A program made the position numbers and the translations under genes. 31,830 nucleotides of DNA from DATLED01 sp046597375 (GTDB lineage Bacteria > Actinomycetota > Acidimicrobiia > Acidimicrobiales > CADCTF01), in the NCBI GenBank assembly GCA_046597375.1, contig JBKJKM010000018.1:1-31830 (forward strand), given 5' to 3'. The notes beneath the pieces were generated by a model. It did no database searches. It was not told the origin of the DNA and saw only the letters and a list, made by a program, of their open reading frames with translations. Shown in pieces: positions 15,056 to 23,121 of the stretch (position 1 is its first letter; the number at the start of each line of letters is the position of its first letter).

Positions 15056-16060
15056 ATGATCGATCGGGCGCCGCTGGCGGTCGTCGGTGGGCAGCTCTGC
15101 ACCGACCTCCGGGACGTGACGTCGGACCTCGCGGCTCTGGACTCGACCGGCTTCTGGGTCGTCGTGCTGCCCTACGACGGTGACCCGGTGTGCGCTCGCT
15201 TCGATCGGGTGCGGGCAGCTGTGCCCTGGCCGGGTCGACCGTGGCGGGGCCCGGTAGCTCGGTCGTGGGTGTCGTCGCTCGATCGCACCGCCTACTGCGA
15301 CGGCGTGCGGGCCATCCACGAGCTCATCGGTGCGGGCGACGTCTACCAGGTGAACCTGTGCCGGGTGCTTTCGGCGCCTCTCCCACCCAACGCCGACGTG
15401 GCCGCCCTGGGCGCCGCGCTGACGGCCGGGAACCCCGCCCCCTTTTCGGCGGTGGTGCGCCTCCCCGGCCAGGGGGTGCACATCGCCTCGGCCTCGCCCG
15501 AGCGATTCCTCCAGCGGGACGGCCGCGTCATCGAGTCGCAGCCGATCAAGGGAACAGCCGCCACGCCGACCGGCTTCCTGGCCAAGGACCGGGCTGAGAA
15601 CGTGATGATCGTCGACCTCGTCCGGAACGATCTCGGGCGTGTCTGCGACTGGGGCTCCGTCGAAGTGCCCGAGCTGTGCGCCGTCGAGAAGCACCCCGGC
15701 CTCTACCACCTCGTCTCGACGGTGCGAGGTCGGCTCCGGGACGGTCTCGGCTGGGCCGACGCCGTCGGCGCCACCTTCCCACCGGGCTCGGTGACTGGTG
15801 CACCCAAGATCGCCGCCCTCTCGGTGATCGACAAGCTCGAGACGGCCTCAAGGGGGCCGTACTGCGGCGCCGTCGGCTGGGTCGACGCCGACTCGGGTGA
15901 GGGCGACCTGAACGTGGCCATCCGCACCTTCTGGTTCGCCGACGACCGCATCCACTTCGGCACGGGCGGAGCGATCACCTGGGACTCCACACCGGAGGGT
16001 GAATGGGCCGAGACGGAGCTGAAGGCCCGCAGGCTGCTCTCGGTAGTGTCCGCCCCGTGA
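15056..16060 (+). CDS. pabB: Aminodeoxychorismate synthase component I (PabB)
   Basis: The 334-residue chorismate-binding enzyme has IHELIGAGDVYQVNLCR, SASPERFLQRDGRVIESQPIKGT, RAENVMIVDLVRNDLGRVC, VEKHPGLYHLVSTVRG and PPGSVTGAPKIAALSVIDKLE, all core motifs of the family. It is shorter than usual PabB (about 450 residues) because the N-terminal subdomain is reduced to about 85 residues. It converts chorismate and glutamine-derived ammonia to 4-amino-4-deoxychorismate for folate. Anthranilate synthase is the alternative, but the aminotransferase IV gene that follows favours PabB. No pabA glutaminase is in the window. ATG 15056 is set by the leaderless promoter, and the frame upstream of it is antisense to the dehydrogenase. 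Confidence 0.88.
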   Translation: MIDRAPLAVVGGQLCTDLRDVTSDLAALDSTGFWVVVLPYDGDPVCARFDRVRAAVPWPGRPWRGPVARSWVSSLDRTAYCDGVRAIHELIGAGDVYQVNLCRVLSAPLPPNADVAALGAALTAGNPAPFSAVVRLPGQGVHIASASPERFLQRDGRVIESQPIKGTAATPTGFLAKDRAENVMIVDLVRNDLGRVCDWGSVEVPELCAVEKHPGLYHLVSTVRGRLRDGLGWADAVGATFPPGSVTGAPKIAALSVIDKLETASRGPYCGAVGWVDADSGEGDLNVAIRTFWFADDRIHFGTGGAITWDSTPEGEWAETELKARRLLSVVSAP

Positions 16061-16098
16061 GCCCAGTCAGCCCCGTCAGCCCCGTCAGCCCCGTCAGC
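16057..16098 (+). repeat. 9-bp minisatellite (GTCAGCCCC) at the pabB-pabC junction
   Basis: About 4.6 tandem copies of GTCAGCCCC span the end of pabB and the start of pabC, the first copy being GTGAGCCCA. In the pabC frame they encode repeated Ser-Pro-Val. The unit is a multiple of three, so copy-number change would not shift the frame but would move the GTG start relative to the internal ATG at 16099. Confidence 0.85.
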
Positions 16099-16920
16099 AT
16101 GGTGTGGGTCGATGGGGCATTGCTGGAGGCGGCCGACGCACGGGTGTCGCCGTTCGACCACGGGCTGCTCACCGGCGACGGCGTGTTCGAGACGCTGATC
16201 GTCTACGACGGCACCCCGTTCGCCGTGCGACGACACCTCGAGCGGCTGGCCACGTCCTGCAAAGGGTTGGGCCTCGAGCCGCCCGCCGGCGACGTGCTCC
16301 GCCGGGCGATGACCGACGTCGTCGAAGCCAACGGGCTCGGCCGGGGTCGGCTGCGCATCACCATCACCGGCGGCGATTCACCTCTCGGCTCCGACCGTGG
16401 CCTGGCTGGTCCGACGGTCTTGGTGGCCGGAGGCCCGGCCGCTCCCTGGCCGGCGACGGCCGACGTGGTGGTCGTGCCGTGGACGCGCAACGAGAAGGGC
16501 GCCTTGGCCGGCCTGAAGACGACGTCGTATGGCGAGAATGTCGTGGCCCTTGCCTTCGCCAAGGAGCGGGGCGCGTCGGAGGCCATCTTCGCCAACACGG
16601 TCGGCCAGCTCTGCGAGGGCACTGGGTCGAACGTGTTCGTCGGCATCGGGGGCCGCCTCATCACGCCACCACTGCGCTCCGGCTGTCTCGCCGGCGTGAC
16701 GCGAGCCTTGGTCATCGAGGCGATCGGCGCCGACGAGGAAGACCTTCCCTTGTCGGCGCTCGGCGAGGCCGACGAGGCTTTTCTCACGTCGACGACGCGC
16801 GAAGTGCAGCCGATCCGGGCCGTGGACGGCGTCGTCCTCGGCGATGGTGCAGCCGGCGTGCTCACGTCGGCCGCCGCCGACGCGTTCCGCGCCCTTGTGG
16901 GCCACAACCTCGATCCGTAG
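16057..16920 (+). CDS. pabC: Aminotransferase class IV, probable aminodeoxychorismate lyase (PabC)
   Basis: From GTG 16057 the product has 287 residues; from ATG 16099 it has 273. The fold-type IV PLP signature is clear: SPFDHGLLTGDGVFETL near the N-terminus, LKTTSYGENVVAL with the Schiff-base lysine, and EAIFANTVGQLCEGTGSNVF. PabC removes pyruvate from aminodeoxychorismate to give p-aminobenzoate. Branched-chain or D-amino-acid aminotransferases share the fold, but linkage to pabB decides the call. GTG 16057 overlaps the pabB stop (GTGA). It yields an N-terminal Ser-Pro-Val repeat not expected in the family, so ATG 16099 (MVWVDG) is equally plausible. Confidence 0.85.
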   Translation: MSPVSPVSPVSPVSMVWVDGALLEAADARVSPFDHGLLTGDGVFETLIVYDGTPFAVRRHLERLATSCKGLGLEPPAGDVLRRAMTDVVEANGLGRGRLRITITGGDSPLGSDRGLAGPTVLVAGGPAAPWPATADVVVVPWTRNEKGALAGLKTTSYGENVVALAFAKERGASEAIFANTVGQLCEGTGSNVFVGIGGRLITPPLRSGCLAGVTRALVIEAIGADEEDLPLSALGEADEAFLTSTTREVQPIRAVDGVVLGDGAAGVLTSAAADAFRALVGHNLDP

Positions 16921-16977
16921 GATCTCCCCTCCCCCGCGGCGCCCGGCCCGGGGTCGTTCACGCGCTCGGGGGTCGTC

Positions 16978-17772
16978 GTGCGGTTGTGGTGGGAGGTTGC
17001 CCGGCGGGCCTTCGCCCGTTTCTCGACCTATCGGTCGGCCACCTACGCCGGCGCGTTCACCAACACGATCTTCGGCTTCCTCAAGGCATCGATCCTGCTT
17101 GCCGTCTTCCGCTCGCGTCCCGAGATCGGCGGGTTCGACGCCATCGACGCCGTCACCTTCACCTTCGTCTCCCAGGGCTTCCTGGTCGTCATGGGCGCCT
17201 TCGCCGGCCACCTGCCGCTCGCCGACCGCATCCTGAACGGCGACATCGTGACCGACCTCTACCGACCCGTCGACTTGCAGGCCTTCGAACTGGCCACCGA
17301 CGTCGGACGGGCGGCGTTCCACGCCACCATCCGAGCCGTGGTGCCGATCGCCGTCGGCGGGCTGGTGTTCGACCTGCGCCTGCCCACCGACGTGCGCGTG
17401 TGGGCCTTGTTCACGGTGTCGGTGGCGCTGGGACTCGTCGTCAGCTTCGCCCACCGCTTCCTCGTCACCCTCACGACGTTCTGGACGCTCGACTACCGCG
17501 CCGCCAGCCAGATGTCGGTCGTCATCGCCATGTTCTTCTCGGGCTTCGCCACCCCGATCGTCTTCTTTCCGGACTGGCTCGAGCACCTCGCCCGCATGCT
17601 CCCCTACGTGGCCTTCGCCCAGACCCCGATCGAGATCCTGCTCGGAAAACTCCAGGGCACCGATCTCGTGGCCGCCGTCGCCGCCCAGATCGCCTGGGGC
17701 GTCGGCCTTCTCGTCCTCGGACGCGCCGTGCTGGCCCGCGCAACCCGCCGGGTGGTGGTGCAGGGTGGCTGA
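16978..17772 (+). CDS. ABC-2 type permease (COG4587-like)
   Basis: This 264-residue integral membrane protein has about six hydrophobic segments (for example AVTFTFVSQGFLVVMGAFAG, VWALFTVSVALGLVVSFAH and VVIAMFFSGFATPIVFF) and the motif DIVTDLYRPVD, typical of ABC-2 exporter permeases paired with COG3694 and COG4586 partners. Its start is GTG 16978, 57 bp after pabC. The next permease starts 8 bp before this gene ends. The transported substrate is unknown. Confidence 0.85.
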   Translation: MRLWWEVARRAFARFSTYRSATYAGAFTNTIFGFLKASILLAVFRSRPEIGGFDAIDAVTFTFVSQGFLVVMGAFAGHLPLADRILNGDIVTDLYRPVDLQAFELATDVGRAAFHATIRAVVPIAVGGLVFDLRLPTDVRVWALFTVSVALGLVVSFAHRFLVTLTTFWTLDYRAASQMSVVIAMFFSGFATPIVFFPDWLEHLARMLPYVAFAQTPIEILLGKLQGTDLVAAVAAQIAWGVGLLVLGRAVLARATRRVVVQGG

Positions 17773-18625
17773 CACGGCCCACGTTTCACCGGCCGACGCG
17801 ATGGTCGCCGAGCGGGCCACCTGGCGCGAGTTGGCGCACATCTACCGGGTCTTGGCTGGCGCCCGCATCCGCGCTGACTGGCAGTACCGCGTCCCGTTCG
17901 TCGGCTACACGATCACCCAGGGTCTCATCACGTTGCTCGACTTCGTGACGATCGTGGTGATCTTCGGGCGCGTCGACATGCTCGCCGACTGGTCGAGAGC
18001 CGAGGTCGCCTTCCTCTACGGCACGTCGGCCGTGGCGTTCTACGTGGGCGACGCATTCATGAGCCAGGTCGAGCGGGCGCCACAGCGAATCCGGCTCGGC
18101 ACCTTCGACGCCCTCCTCATCCGACCCCTCGGCCCGCTCTTCCAACTCTGCGCCGACGACTTCGCCTTCCGGCGGCTGGGCAAGCTCCTGCAGGGCGTCG
18201 TCATCCTGACCTACGCCGTGTTCGCCCTCGACCTCGACTGGACCACGGGCAAGGTCGCCACCTTCGTCATGATGCTCGTAGCCGGGACGGTGATCTTCTC
18301 GGCTCTCTGGGTGCTCACCTCGTCGATCACGTTCTGGATGATCGAGGCGGGCGAGGTCATGAACAGCTTCACCTACGGGTCGTCGCTGGCCACCCAGTAC
18401 CCGATGTCGATCCTGACCCGGTGGTTGCGGCGACTGTTGACCTTCGTCGTCCCGGCGGCGTTCGTGAACTACCAGCCGGCGCTGGCCATCCTCGACAAAA
18501 CCGACCCGACGGGCACGCCCTCGTGGTTCCGCTACGCCTCGCCGGCCGTGGCCCTCCTCCTGGCGTTCGTGGCGCGTGCGGCCTGGCGCGAGGCCATCCG
18601 CCACCACCGAAGCACCGGGAGCTGA
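17765..18625 (+). CDS. ABC-2 type permease (COG3694-like)
   Basis: The 286-residue membrane protein has about six predicted helices. LGTFDALLIRPLGPLFQL parallels DIVTDLYRPVD in the first permease, as expected for a heterodimeric exporter channel. The start is GTG 17765 inside the end of the first permease (8-bp overlap). The ATPase gene follows 4 bp after its stop. This three-gene arrangement is common in Actinobacteria as an uncharacterised export system; the substrate cannot be read from sequence. Confidence 0.86.
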   Translation: MADTAHVSPADAMVAERATWRELAHIYRVLAGARIRADWQYRVPFVGYTITQGLITLLDFVTIVVIFGRVDMLADWSRAEVAFLYGTSAVAFYVGDAFMSQVERAPQRIRLGTFDALLIRPLGPLFQLCADDFAFRRLGKLLQGVVILTYAVFALDLDWTTGKVATFVMMLVAGTVIFSALWVLTSSITFWMIEAGEVMNSFTYGSSLATQYPMSILTRWLRRLLTFVVPAAFVNYQPALAILDKTDPTGTPSWFRYASPAVALLLAFVARAAWREAIRHHRSTGS

Positions 18626-18629
18626 ATCG

Positions 18630-19592
18630 ATGTCCACGGTCATCGAGCTCGACGACGTGTCGAAGTCCTTCACGCTCTACAAGCGGGTCGGGCGCATCCG
18701 GCGCCAGCGGGTGCAGGTCGAGGCCGTAGCCGGCGTGAGCCTGCAAGTGGCCGCCGGCGAACTCGTCGGCTACATCGGCCCCAACGGAGCGGGCAAGTCC
18801 ACGACGATCAAGATGCTCACCGGCATCCTCGTGCCGACGTCTGGGCGCATCCAGGTCGCCGGCGTCGACCCCCAGCGCCGGCGGGTCGAGCTGGCCCGAC
18901 GCATCGGCGTCGTGTTCGGCCAGCGCACCCAGCTCTGGTGGGACCTGCCCCTGCACGACTCATTCGCCTTGCTACGCCACGTCTATCGGGTGCCGGCGGC
19001 GCGCCACGCCAAGAACCTGGCCGCATTCATCGAACTGCTCGACCTCGGCCCCTTTCTCGACACGCCGGTGCGCCAGCTCTCGCTCGGCCAGCGCATGCGC
19101 GGCGACCTTTGCGCCGCCCTCCTGCACGACCCGTCGATCCTCTACCTCGACGAGCCCACCATCGGCCTCGACGTCGTGTCGAAGGCGCGCGTCCGCGACT
19201 TCTTGGCCGAGGTCAACCGCGAGCAGGGTGTCACCGTCGTGCTCACCACCCACGACCTCACCGACGTCGAGCGCCTGTGCACCCGCTTGGTAGTGATCGA
19301 CCACGGCCGCGTCATCCACGACGGGACGGTGGCCGAGATCAAGGGCCGCTTCGGCGAGTGGCGCACCGTCGTCGTCGACCTCGACACCGACGTCGCCCTC
19401 CCGCCCCTGGTCGTCGCCGGCGCCGAGACCATCCGGGTCGACGGCCCCCGCCAGTGGGTACGCTTCCGCCGCGAGGACGCCACCGCGGCCGACGTGATCG
19501 CGGCCATCGCCGCGCAAGCCACCGTCCGCGACCTCTCGATCGAGGAGCCCGACATCGACGACGTCGTCACCCGCATCTACACCGAGCGTTGA
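18630..19592 (+). CDS. ABC transporter ATPase (COG4586-like)
   Basis: The product has 320 residues with Walker A GPNGAGKST, the Q-loop region GVVFGQRTQLWWD, the signature LSLGQRMRGDLC (a variant of LSGGQ), Walker B ILYLDEPTIGLD and the H-loop TTHD. The C-terminal 80 residues form an accessory domain. The long A-loop region with TLYKRVGRIRRQR between the first two strands is typical of COG4586. It powers the two preceding permeases. Its 3' end overlaps the convergent DUF559 gene by 16 bp, and a 40-bp palindrome begins 6 bp after its stop. Confidence 0.92.
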   Translation: MSTVIELDDVSKSFTLYKRVGRIRRQRVQVEAVAGVSLQVAAGELVGYIGPNGAGKSTTIKMLTGILVPTSGRIQVAGVDPQRRRVELARRIGVVFGQRTQLWWDLPLHDSFALLRHVYRVPAARHAKNLAAFIELLDLGPFLDTPVRQLSLGQRMRGDLCAALLHDPSILYLDEPTIGLDVVSKARVRDFLAEVNREQGVTVVLTTHDLTDVERLCTRLVVIDHGRVIHDGTVAEIKGRFGEWRTVVVDLDTDVALPPLVVAGAETIRVDGPRQWVRFRREDATAADVIAAIAAQATVRDLSIEEPDIDDVVTRIYTER

Positions 19593-20524
19593 ACGTCTGG
19601 GCGCGATCTCGCCGAGATCTCGTCGGGATCGCGCCCAATTGCCAAGTGGACGTCGCGAGCGACCTCGGCTGGGCGGCGGACGACCTTCGTCCACGTGAAC
19701 CGCAACACGGTCCATCCGAGGAGGGCCAGGACCGTCTGGCGCTCCGTGTCGGACTCGAAAGCGGCCCGGGTCGCTCGCTTCGCGTAACCGTCGACCTCGA
19801 TGGCGATCCGCAGGTCCGGATAGGCGAAGTCGATGAAGTACCGGCGGCCGCGGAACCGGACTTCGTGCTGGAACTCCGCGAACGGGAGGCCGTGGGTCCG
19901 ACACAGGCGGGCGAACCGGGGCTCGAGGAGACCGTCCGGCGGGTGGTCGGCGAGGGCCCGTTGGTCAAGCACGCGCCGGAGAACACCACCTCCGCGCCGT
20001 CCGGGCCTGGCCACTGCCGCCCGTGCCCACTCCACCGCCGCGACGGTGAACAGGCGGGCGACGAGGGCACGGTCGAGTGCATCCTCGACTTCGGCGGCCG
20101 GTAGGACGGCGCCGAGGTCGACGAGGGCCCGCATCGGCGAGGTGACCCGAAGGCCTTGCCGGCGGTGGACCACGAACGGGTCGCGCGTTTGGTGGACGAC
20201 CACGCCACGTAGGTCCGGCGTCTGCCCTCTCGGCACGACGATCTCGACCGGCGCCTCGTCGAGCATCCCCCAGAGGAACGCCGCGCCACGGTGGGAGACC
20301 GCAGCGTCGGGTCCGGCTGCGAGCAACGCCGCCATCAGTCGCTGCAGGTACGTCTCCGGTGACCCGGCCAGGGCAACGACCCCCGGCTGACACCAACGCA
20401 GCCAACCTGCGGACACCCAACTGCTCACGGTGCTCGACGAAACGCCCGCATCGGCGAGCTGGGCCATCGCGACGACTGCGTGCTGGGCGGCTGCCAGTCG
20501 ACGGACTTCGAGCGGGAGACCCAT
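19577..20524 (-). CDS. AbiEi-like/DUF559 endonuclease-fold protein
   Basis: The 315-residue product has two parts. Residues 10-60 are a winged-helix region (MAQLADAGVSSSTVSSWVSA) like the AbiEi-type antitoxin N-terminal domain, followed by a linker region with VEIVVPRG and TSPMRALVDLGAVLP. Residues 195-295 are a DUF559 domain of the Vsr/PD-(D/E)xK class, with Glu201, YFIDFAYPD (Asp232), IAIEVDGYAKR (Glu243, Asp245) and GWTVLRFTW. Such proteins are abundant in Actinobacteria with no settled function. AAGGGG ends about 8 nt before ATG 20524. The gene is bracketed by near-identical 40-bp palindromes, and its last 16 or so codons are encoded by palindrome 1 and the sequence beyond it. No partner toxin is present. 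It stands alone between the ABC operon and trmD. Confidence 0.82.
   Translation of the reverse strand: MGLPLEVRRLAAAQHAVVAMAQLADAGVSSSTVSSWVSAGWLRWCQPGVVALAGSPETYLQRLMAALLAAGPDAAVSHRGAAFLWGMLDEAPVEIVVPRGQTPDLRGVVVHQTRDPFVVHRRQGLRVTSPMRALVDLGAVLPAAEVEDALDRALVARLFTVAAVEWARAAVARPGRRGGGVLRRVLDQRALADHPPDGLLEPRFARLCRTHGLPFAEFQHEVRFRGRRYFIDFAYPDLRIAIEVDGYAKRATRAAFESDTERQTVLALLGWTVLRFTWTKVVRRPAEVARDVHLAIGRDPDEISARSRPDVQRSV
19598..19637. repeat. 40-bp palindromic element, copy 1
   Basis: The outer arms are TGGGCGCGAT and ATCGCGCCCA (perfect 10-bp inverted repeat), and the core CGAGATCTCG is itself palindromic. It matches copy 2 exactly over the first 27 bases, with four further bases of shared 5' flank (GTC and a preceding A). 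It lies inside the 3' end of the DUF559 reading frame and 6 bp after the ABC ATPase stop. No U-tract follows, so it is not an ordinary terminator. Confidence 0.85.
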
Positions 20525-20548
20525 GTCCCCACCCCTTCCTCCAAAGTC

Positions 20549-20588
20549 TGGGCGCGATCTCGCCGAGATCTCGGCCGAATCGCGCCCA
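20549..20588. repeat. 40-bp palindromic element, copy 2
   Basis: It has the same TGGGCGCGAT/ATCGCGCCCA arms as copy 1 and a 12-bp palindromic core CCGAGATCTCGG. It lies in the 77-bp divergent gap between the DUF559 start and trmD, 14 bp before the trmD ATG. It could cover the promoter of either gene. Both copies have the same orientation, judged from the left half GATCTCGCCGAGATCTCG. Confidence 0.85.
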
Positions 20589-20601
20589 GAATGGCGGAAC
20601 C

Positions 20602-21362
<761 letters not shown>

Positions 21363-21366
<4 letters not shown>

Positions 21367-21713
21367 ACCCCACCGATCTGGTCGACCGCAGCAGCCTGCG
21401 TGACGACATCCCTGCGTTCGGTCCTGGCGACACCCTCAAGGTCCATGTGCGGGTCGTGGAAGGTACCCGCGAGCGCGTCCAGCTCTTCCAGGGTGCCGTG
21501 ATCCGCCGGCAGGGCAGTGGGGTCCGCGAGACCTTCACCGTCCGCAAGGTGAGCTTCGGCGTCGGCGTCGAGCGTACGTTCCCCGTGCACAGCCCGATCA
21601 TCCAGAAGATCGAGGTCGTCACGCGGGGCGATGTGCGGCGAGCCAAGCTCTACTACCTCCGGGATCTCACCGGGAAGGCCGCCAAGATCAAAGAGAAGCG
21701 CACCGCCAGGTGA
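21363..21713 (+). CDS. rplS: 50S ribosomal protein L19
   Basis: The 116-residue product matches L19, with PGDTLKVHVRVVEGTRERVQ, FQGAVIRRQGSG, TFTVRKVSFGVGVERTFP and RRAKLYYLRDLTGKAAKIKE. It sits at the 30S-50S interface of the ribosome. Overlaps at both ends (ATGA with trmD, GTGA with lepB) show tight translational coupling. Confidence 0.98.
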
Positions 21714-22411
21714 TGCCGTGGGAGCCCATCGTGGCTCCCTCCGAGGGCGAGGAGCTGCCGGATGGCCTCCCGCCCTTTGGTGCCGGTGCCCGCACCCGGG
21801 CAGCCGGGTTCGCCAAGGAGCTCCCCATCCTGTTGGTGGTGGCCGTCGTCGCCGCCTTCCTGGTGCGGACGTTCGTGTTCCAGGCCTTCTTCATCCCCTC
21901 GCCCTCCATGGGCTGCGCCGGATGCCCCGTGCACACCCTCGAGATCAACGACAAGATCGTCGTCTCGAAGTTCTCGTACCGCCTCCACGATCCTCGCCGG
22001 GGCGACGTGGTCGTCTTCGAGTGCCCACCGGCGGCCAGCTGTGCCAACCGGGCGGGGAGCACGAACCCGGTCGTGCGCGGCGTCCGGTTCGTGGGCGAGC
22101 GGGTCGGCGTCGTGCCACCGTCGACGGAGGACTACATCAAGCGGGTCGTGGCCCTGGGCGGTGAGACGGTGGAGGGCCGCCAGGGTGACGTGTACGTCGA
22201 CGGCCGGCGTCTCTTCGAGCCCTACCTCCCGAACGGCGTGGTGACGAGTGACTTCGGCCCAGTCGTCGTTCCTCCTGGCCAACTCTGGGTGATGGGCGAC
22301 AACCGCCAGAACTCGGGTGACAGTCGCGTCTTCGGGCCGATCGAGGAGGAGTCGATCGTCGGTCGGACGGTGCTCCGCCTCCTCCCGGTCGGCCGCACTG
22401 CGTTCCTCTGA
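21710..22411 (+). CDS. lepB: Signal peptidase I with Cys-rich insertion at the active site
   Basis: The 233-residue enzyme has one N-terminal transmembrane helix (about 38-58), so its catalytic domain is outside. The catalytic serine is Ser66 in FIPSPSM and the general base is Lys144 in DYIKRVVALGGE. MGDNRQNSGDSRVFGPI is the conserved C-terminal box. The usual SM.PTL spacing is broken: after Ser-Met comes GCAGCPVH before TLEINDKI, adding a CxxC pair (Cys69, Cys72) next to the active serine. Another Cys pair occurs at 105 and 111. It cleaves signal peptides of exported proteins. The start is GTG 21710 (overlap with rplS) or ATG 21713. Confidence 0.93.
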   Translation: MMPWEPIVAPSEGEELPDGLPPFGAGARTRAAGFAKELPILLVVAVVAAFLVRTFVFQAFFIPSPSMGCAGCPVHTLEINDKIVVSKFSYRLHDPRRGDVVVFECPPAASCANRAGSTNPVVRGVRFVGERVGVVPPSTEDYIKRVVALGGETVEGRQGDVYVDGRRLFEPYLPNGVVTSDFGPVVVPPGQLWVMGDNRQNSGDSRVFGPIEEESIVGRTVLRLLPVGRTAFL

Positions 22412-22418
22412 TGCGTCA

Positions 22419-22424
22419 TAGTCT
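22419..22424 (+). promoter_or_regulatory. Candidate leaderless promoter -10 (TAGTCT) for the DUF2469 gene
   Basis: TAGTCT ends 6 nt before ATG 22431 and sits in the loop of a small inverted repeat CGTCA/TGACG. No Shine-Dalgarno is visible. Confidence 0.4.
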
Positions 22425-22430
22425 GACGAG

Positions 22431-22724
22431 ATGAGCGCCGAGGACCTCGAGCGGTACGAGACCGAGATCGAGCTGCAGCTCTACCACGAGTACAAGTCGG
22501 TGCTTCCGCTGTTCAAGTTCGTCGTCGAGACCGAGCGCCGGTTCTATCTGGCCAACGAGGTCGACATGGCTCCGCAGAACGAGAGCGGCCGCCCGTACTT
22601 CCGCATCACCCTGAAGGACGCCTGGGTGTGGGACATGTACCGCCCGGCTCGTTTCGTCTCGAACGTCACCGTCGTCACCTTCAAGGACGTGAACGTCGAG
22701 GAGCTCCCCGAGAAGGAGCTGTGA
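22431..22724 (+). CDS. DUF2469 family protein
   Basis: This 97-residue acidic soluble protein is like M. tuberculosis Rv2901c. It opens MSAEDLERYETEIELQLY and contains VVETERRFYLANEVD, YFRITLKDAWVWDMYRP and VTFKDVNVEEL. The family is nearly restricted to Actinobacteria, its function is unknown, and its place beside lepB is conserved. In mycobacteria rnhB lies between lepB and this gene; here there is only a 19-bp gap. Confidence 0.93.
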   Translation: MSAEDLERYETEIELQLYHEYKSVLPLFKFVVETERRFYLANEVDMAPQNESGRPYFRITLKDAWVWDMYRPARFVSNVTVVTFKDVNVEELPEKEL

Positions 22725-22770
22725 GAACCGTCAGCGGAGCGAGCGGCCCGCCGACCCGGAGGCAGTCCAG

Positions 22771-23121
22771 GTGACCGACGCCCGCCGAGCCCTCGGGGCG
22801 AAGGGGGAGGATCTGGCGGCGGCCTGGTACGAGCGCCAGGGCTACGAGATCGTCGCTCGCAACTGGCGCTGCAAGGAGGGCGAGCTCGACCTGATCGTTC
22901 GGGCGAACCGCACGTATGTGTTCTGCGAGGTCAAGACACGGACGTCGACGGCGTTCGGCACGCCCGCCGAGGCCGTCGGGCGCGAGAAGCAGATGCGCAT
23001 CCGTCGACTGGCCGCCCGCTGGCTGGACGAAGGGTCGTGTGGACCGGCCCGCGACATCCGCTTCGACGTCGCCTCGGTGCTCGGCCCGCGCAACGTCGAG
23101 GTGATCGAAGGCGCGTTCTAG
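22771..23121 (+). CDS. YraN/UPF0102 family nuclease-fold protein
   Basis: The 116-residue protein has GAKGEDLAAAWYERQGYEIVARNWRCKEGELDLI then VFCEVKTRTSTAFGTP. The residues of G-E-DLI and EVKTR form the PD-(D/E)xK metal site. It is often linked with DNA processing genes comM and dprA, as here further downstream, but its biological role is unsettled. The start GTG 22771 matches the family N-terminus. Confidence 0.92.
   Translation: MTDARRALGAKGEDLAAAWYERQGYEIVARNWRCKEGELDLIVRANRTYVFCEVKTRTSTAFGTPAEAVGREKQMRIRRLAARWLDEGSCGPARDIRFDVASVLGPRNVEVIEGAF

Noticed and set aside
16921..16977. GC-rich stem-like stretch after pabC as an intrinsic terminator
   Set aside because: Pairing of CGGCCCGGGG-type bases is short and irregular and no T-tract follows.
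19577..20524. DUF559/AbiEi-like gene as half of an AbiE toxin-antitoxin pair
   Set aside because: No nucleotidyltransferase toxin (AbiEii) gene is adjacent on either side, and the C-terminal domain is nuclease-like, so a standard type IV pair is not supported.
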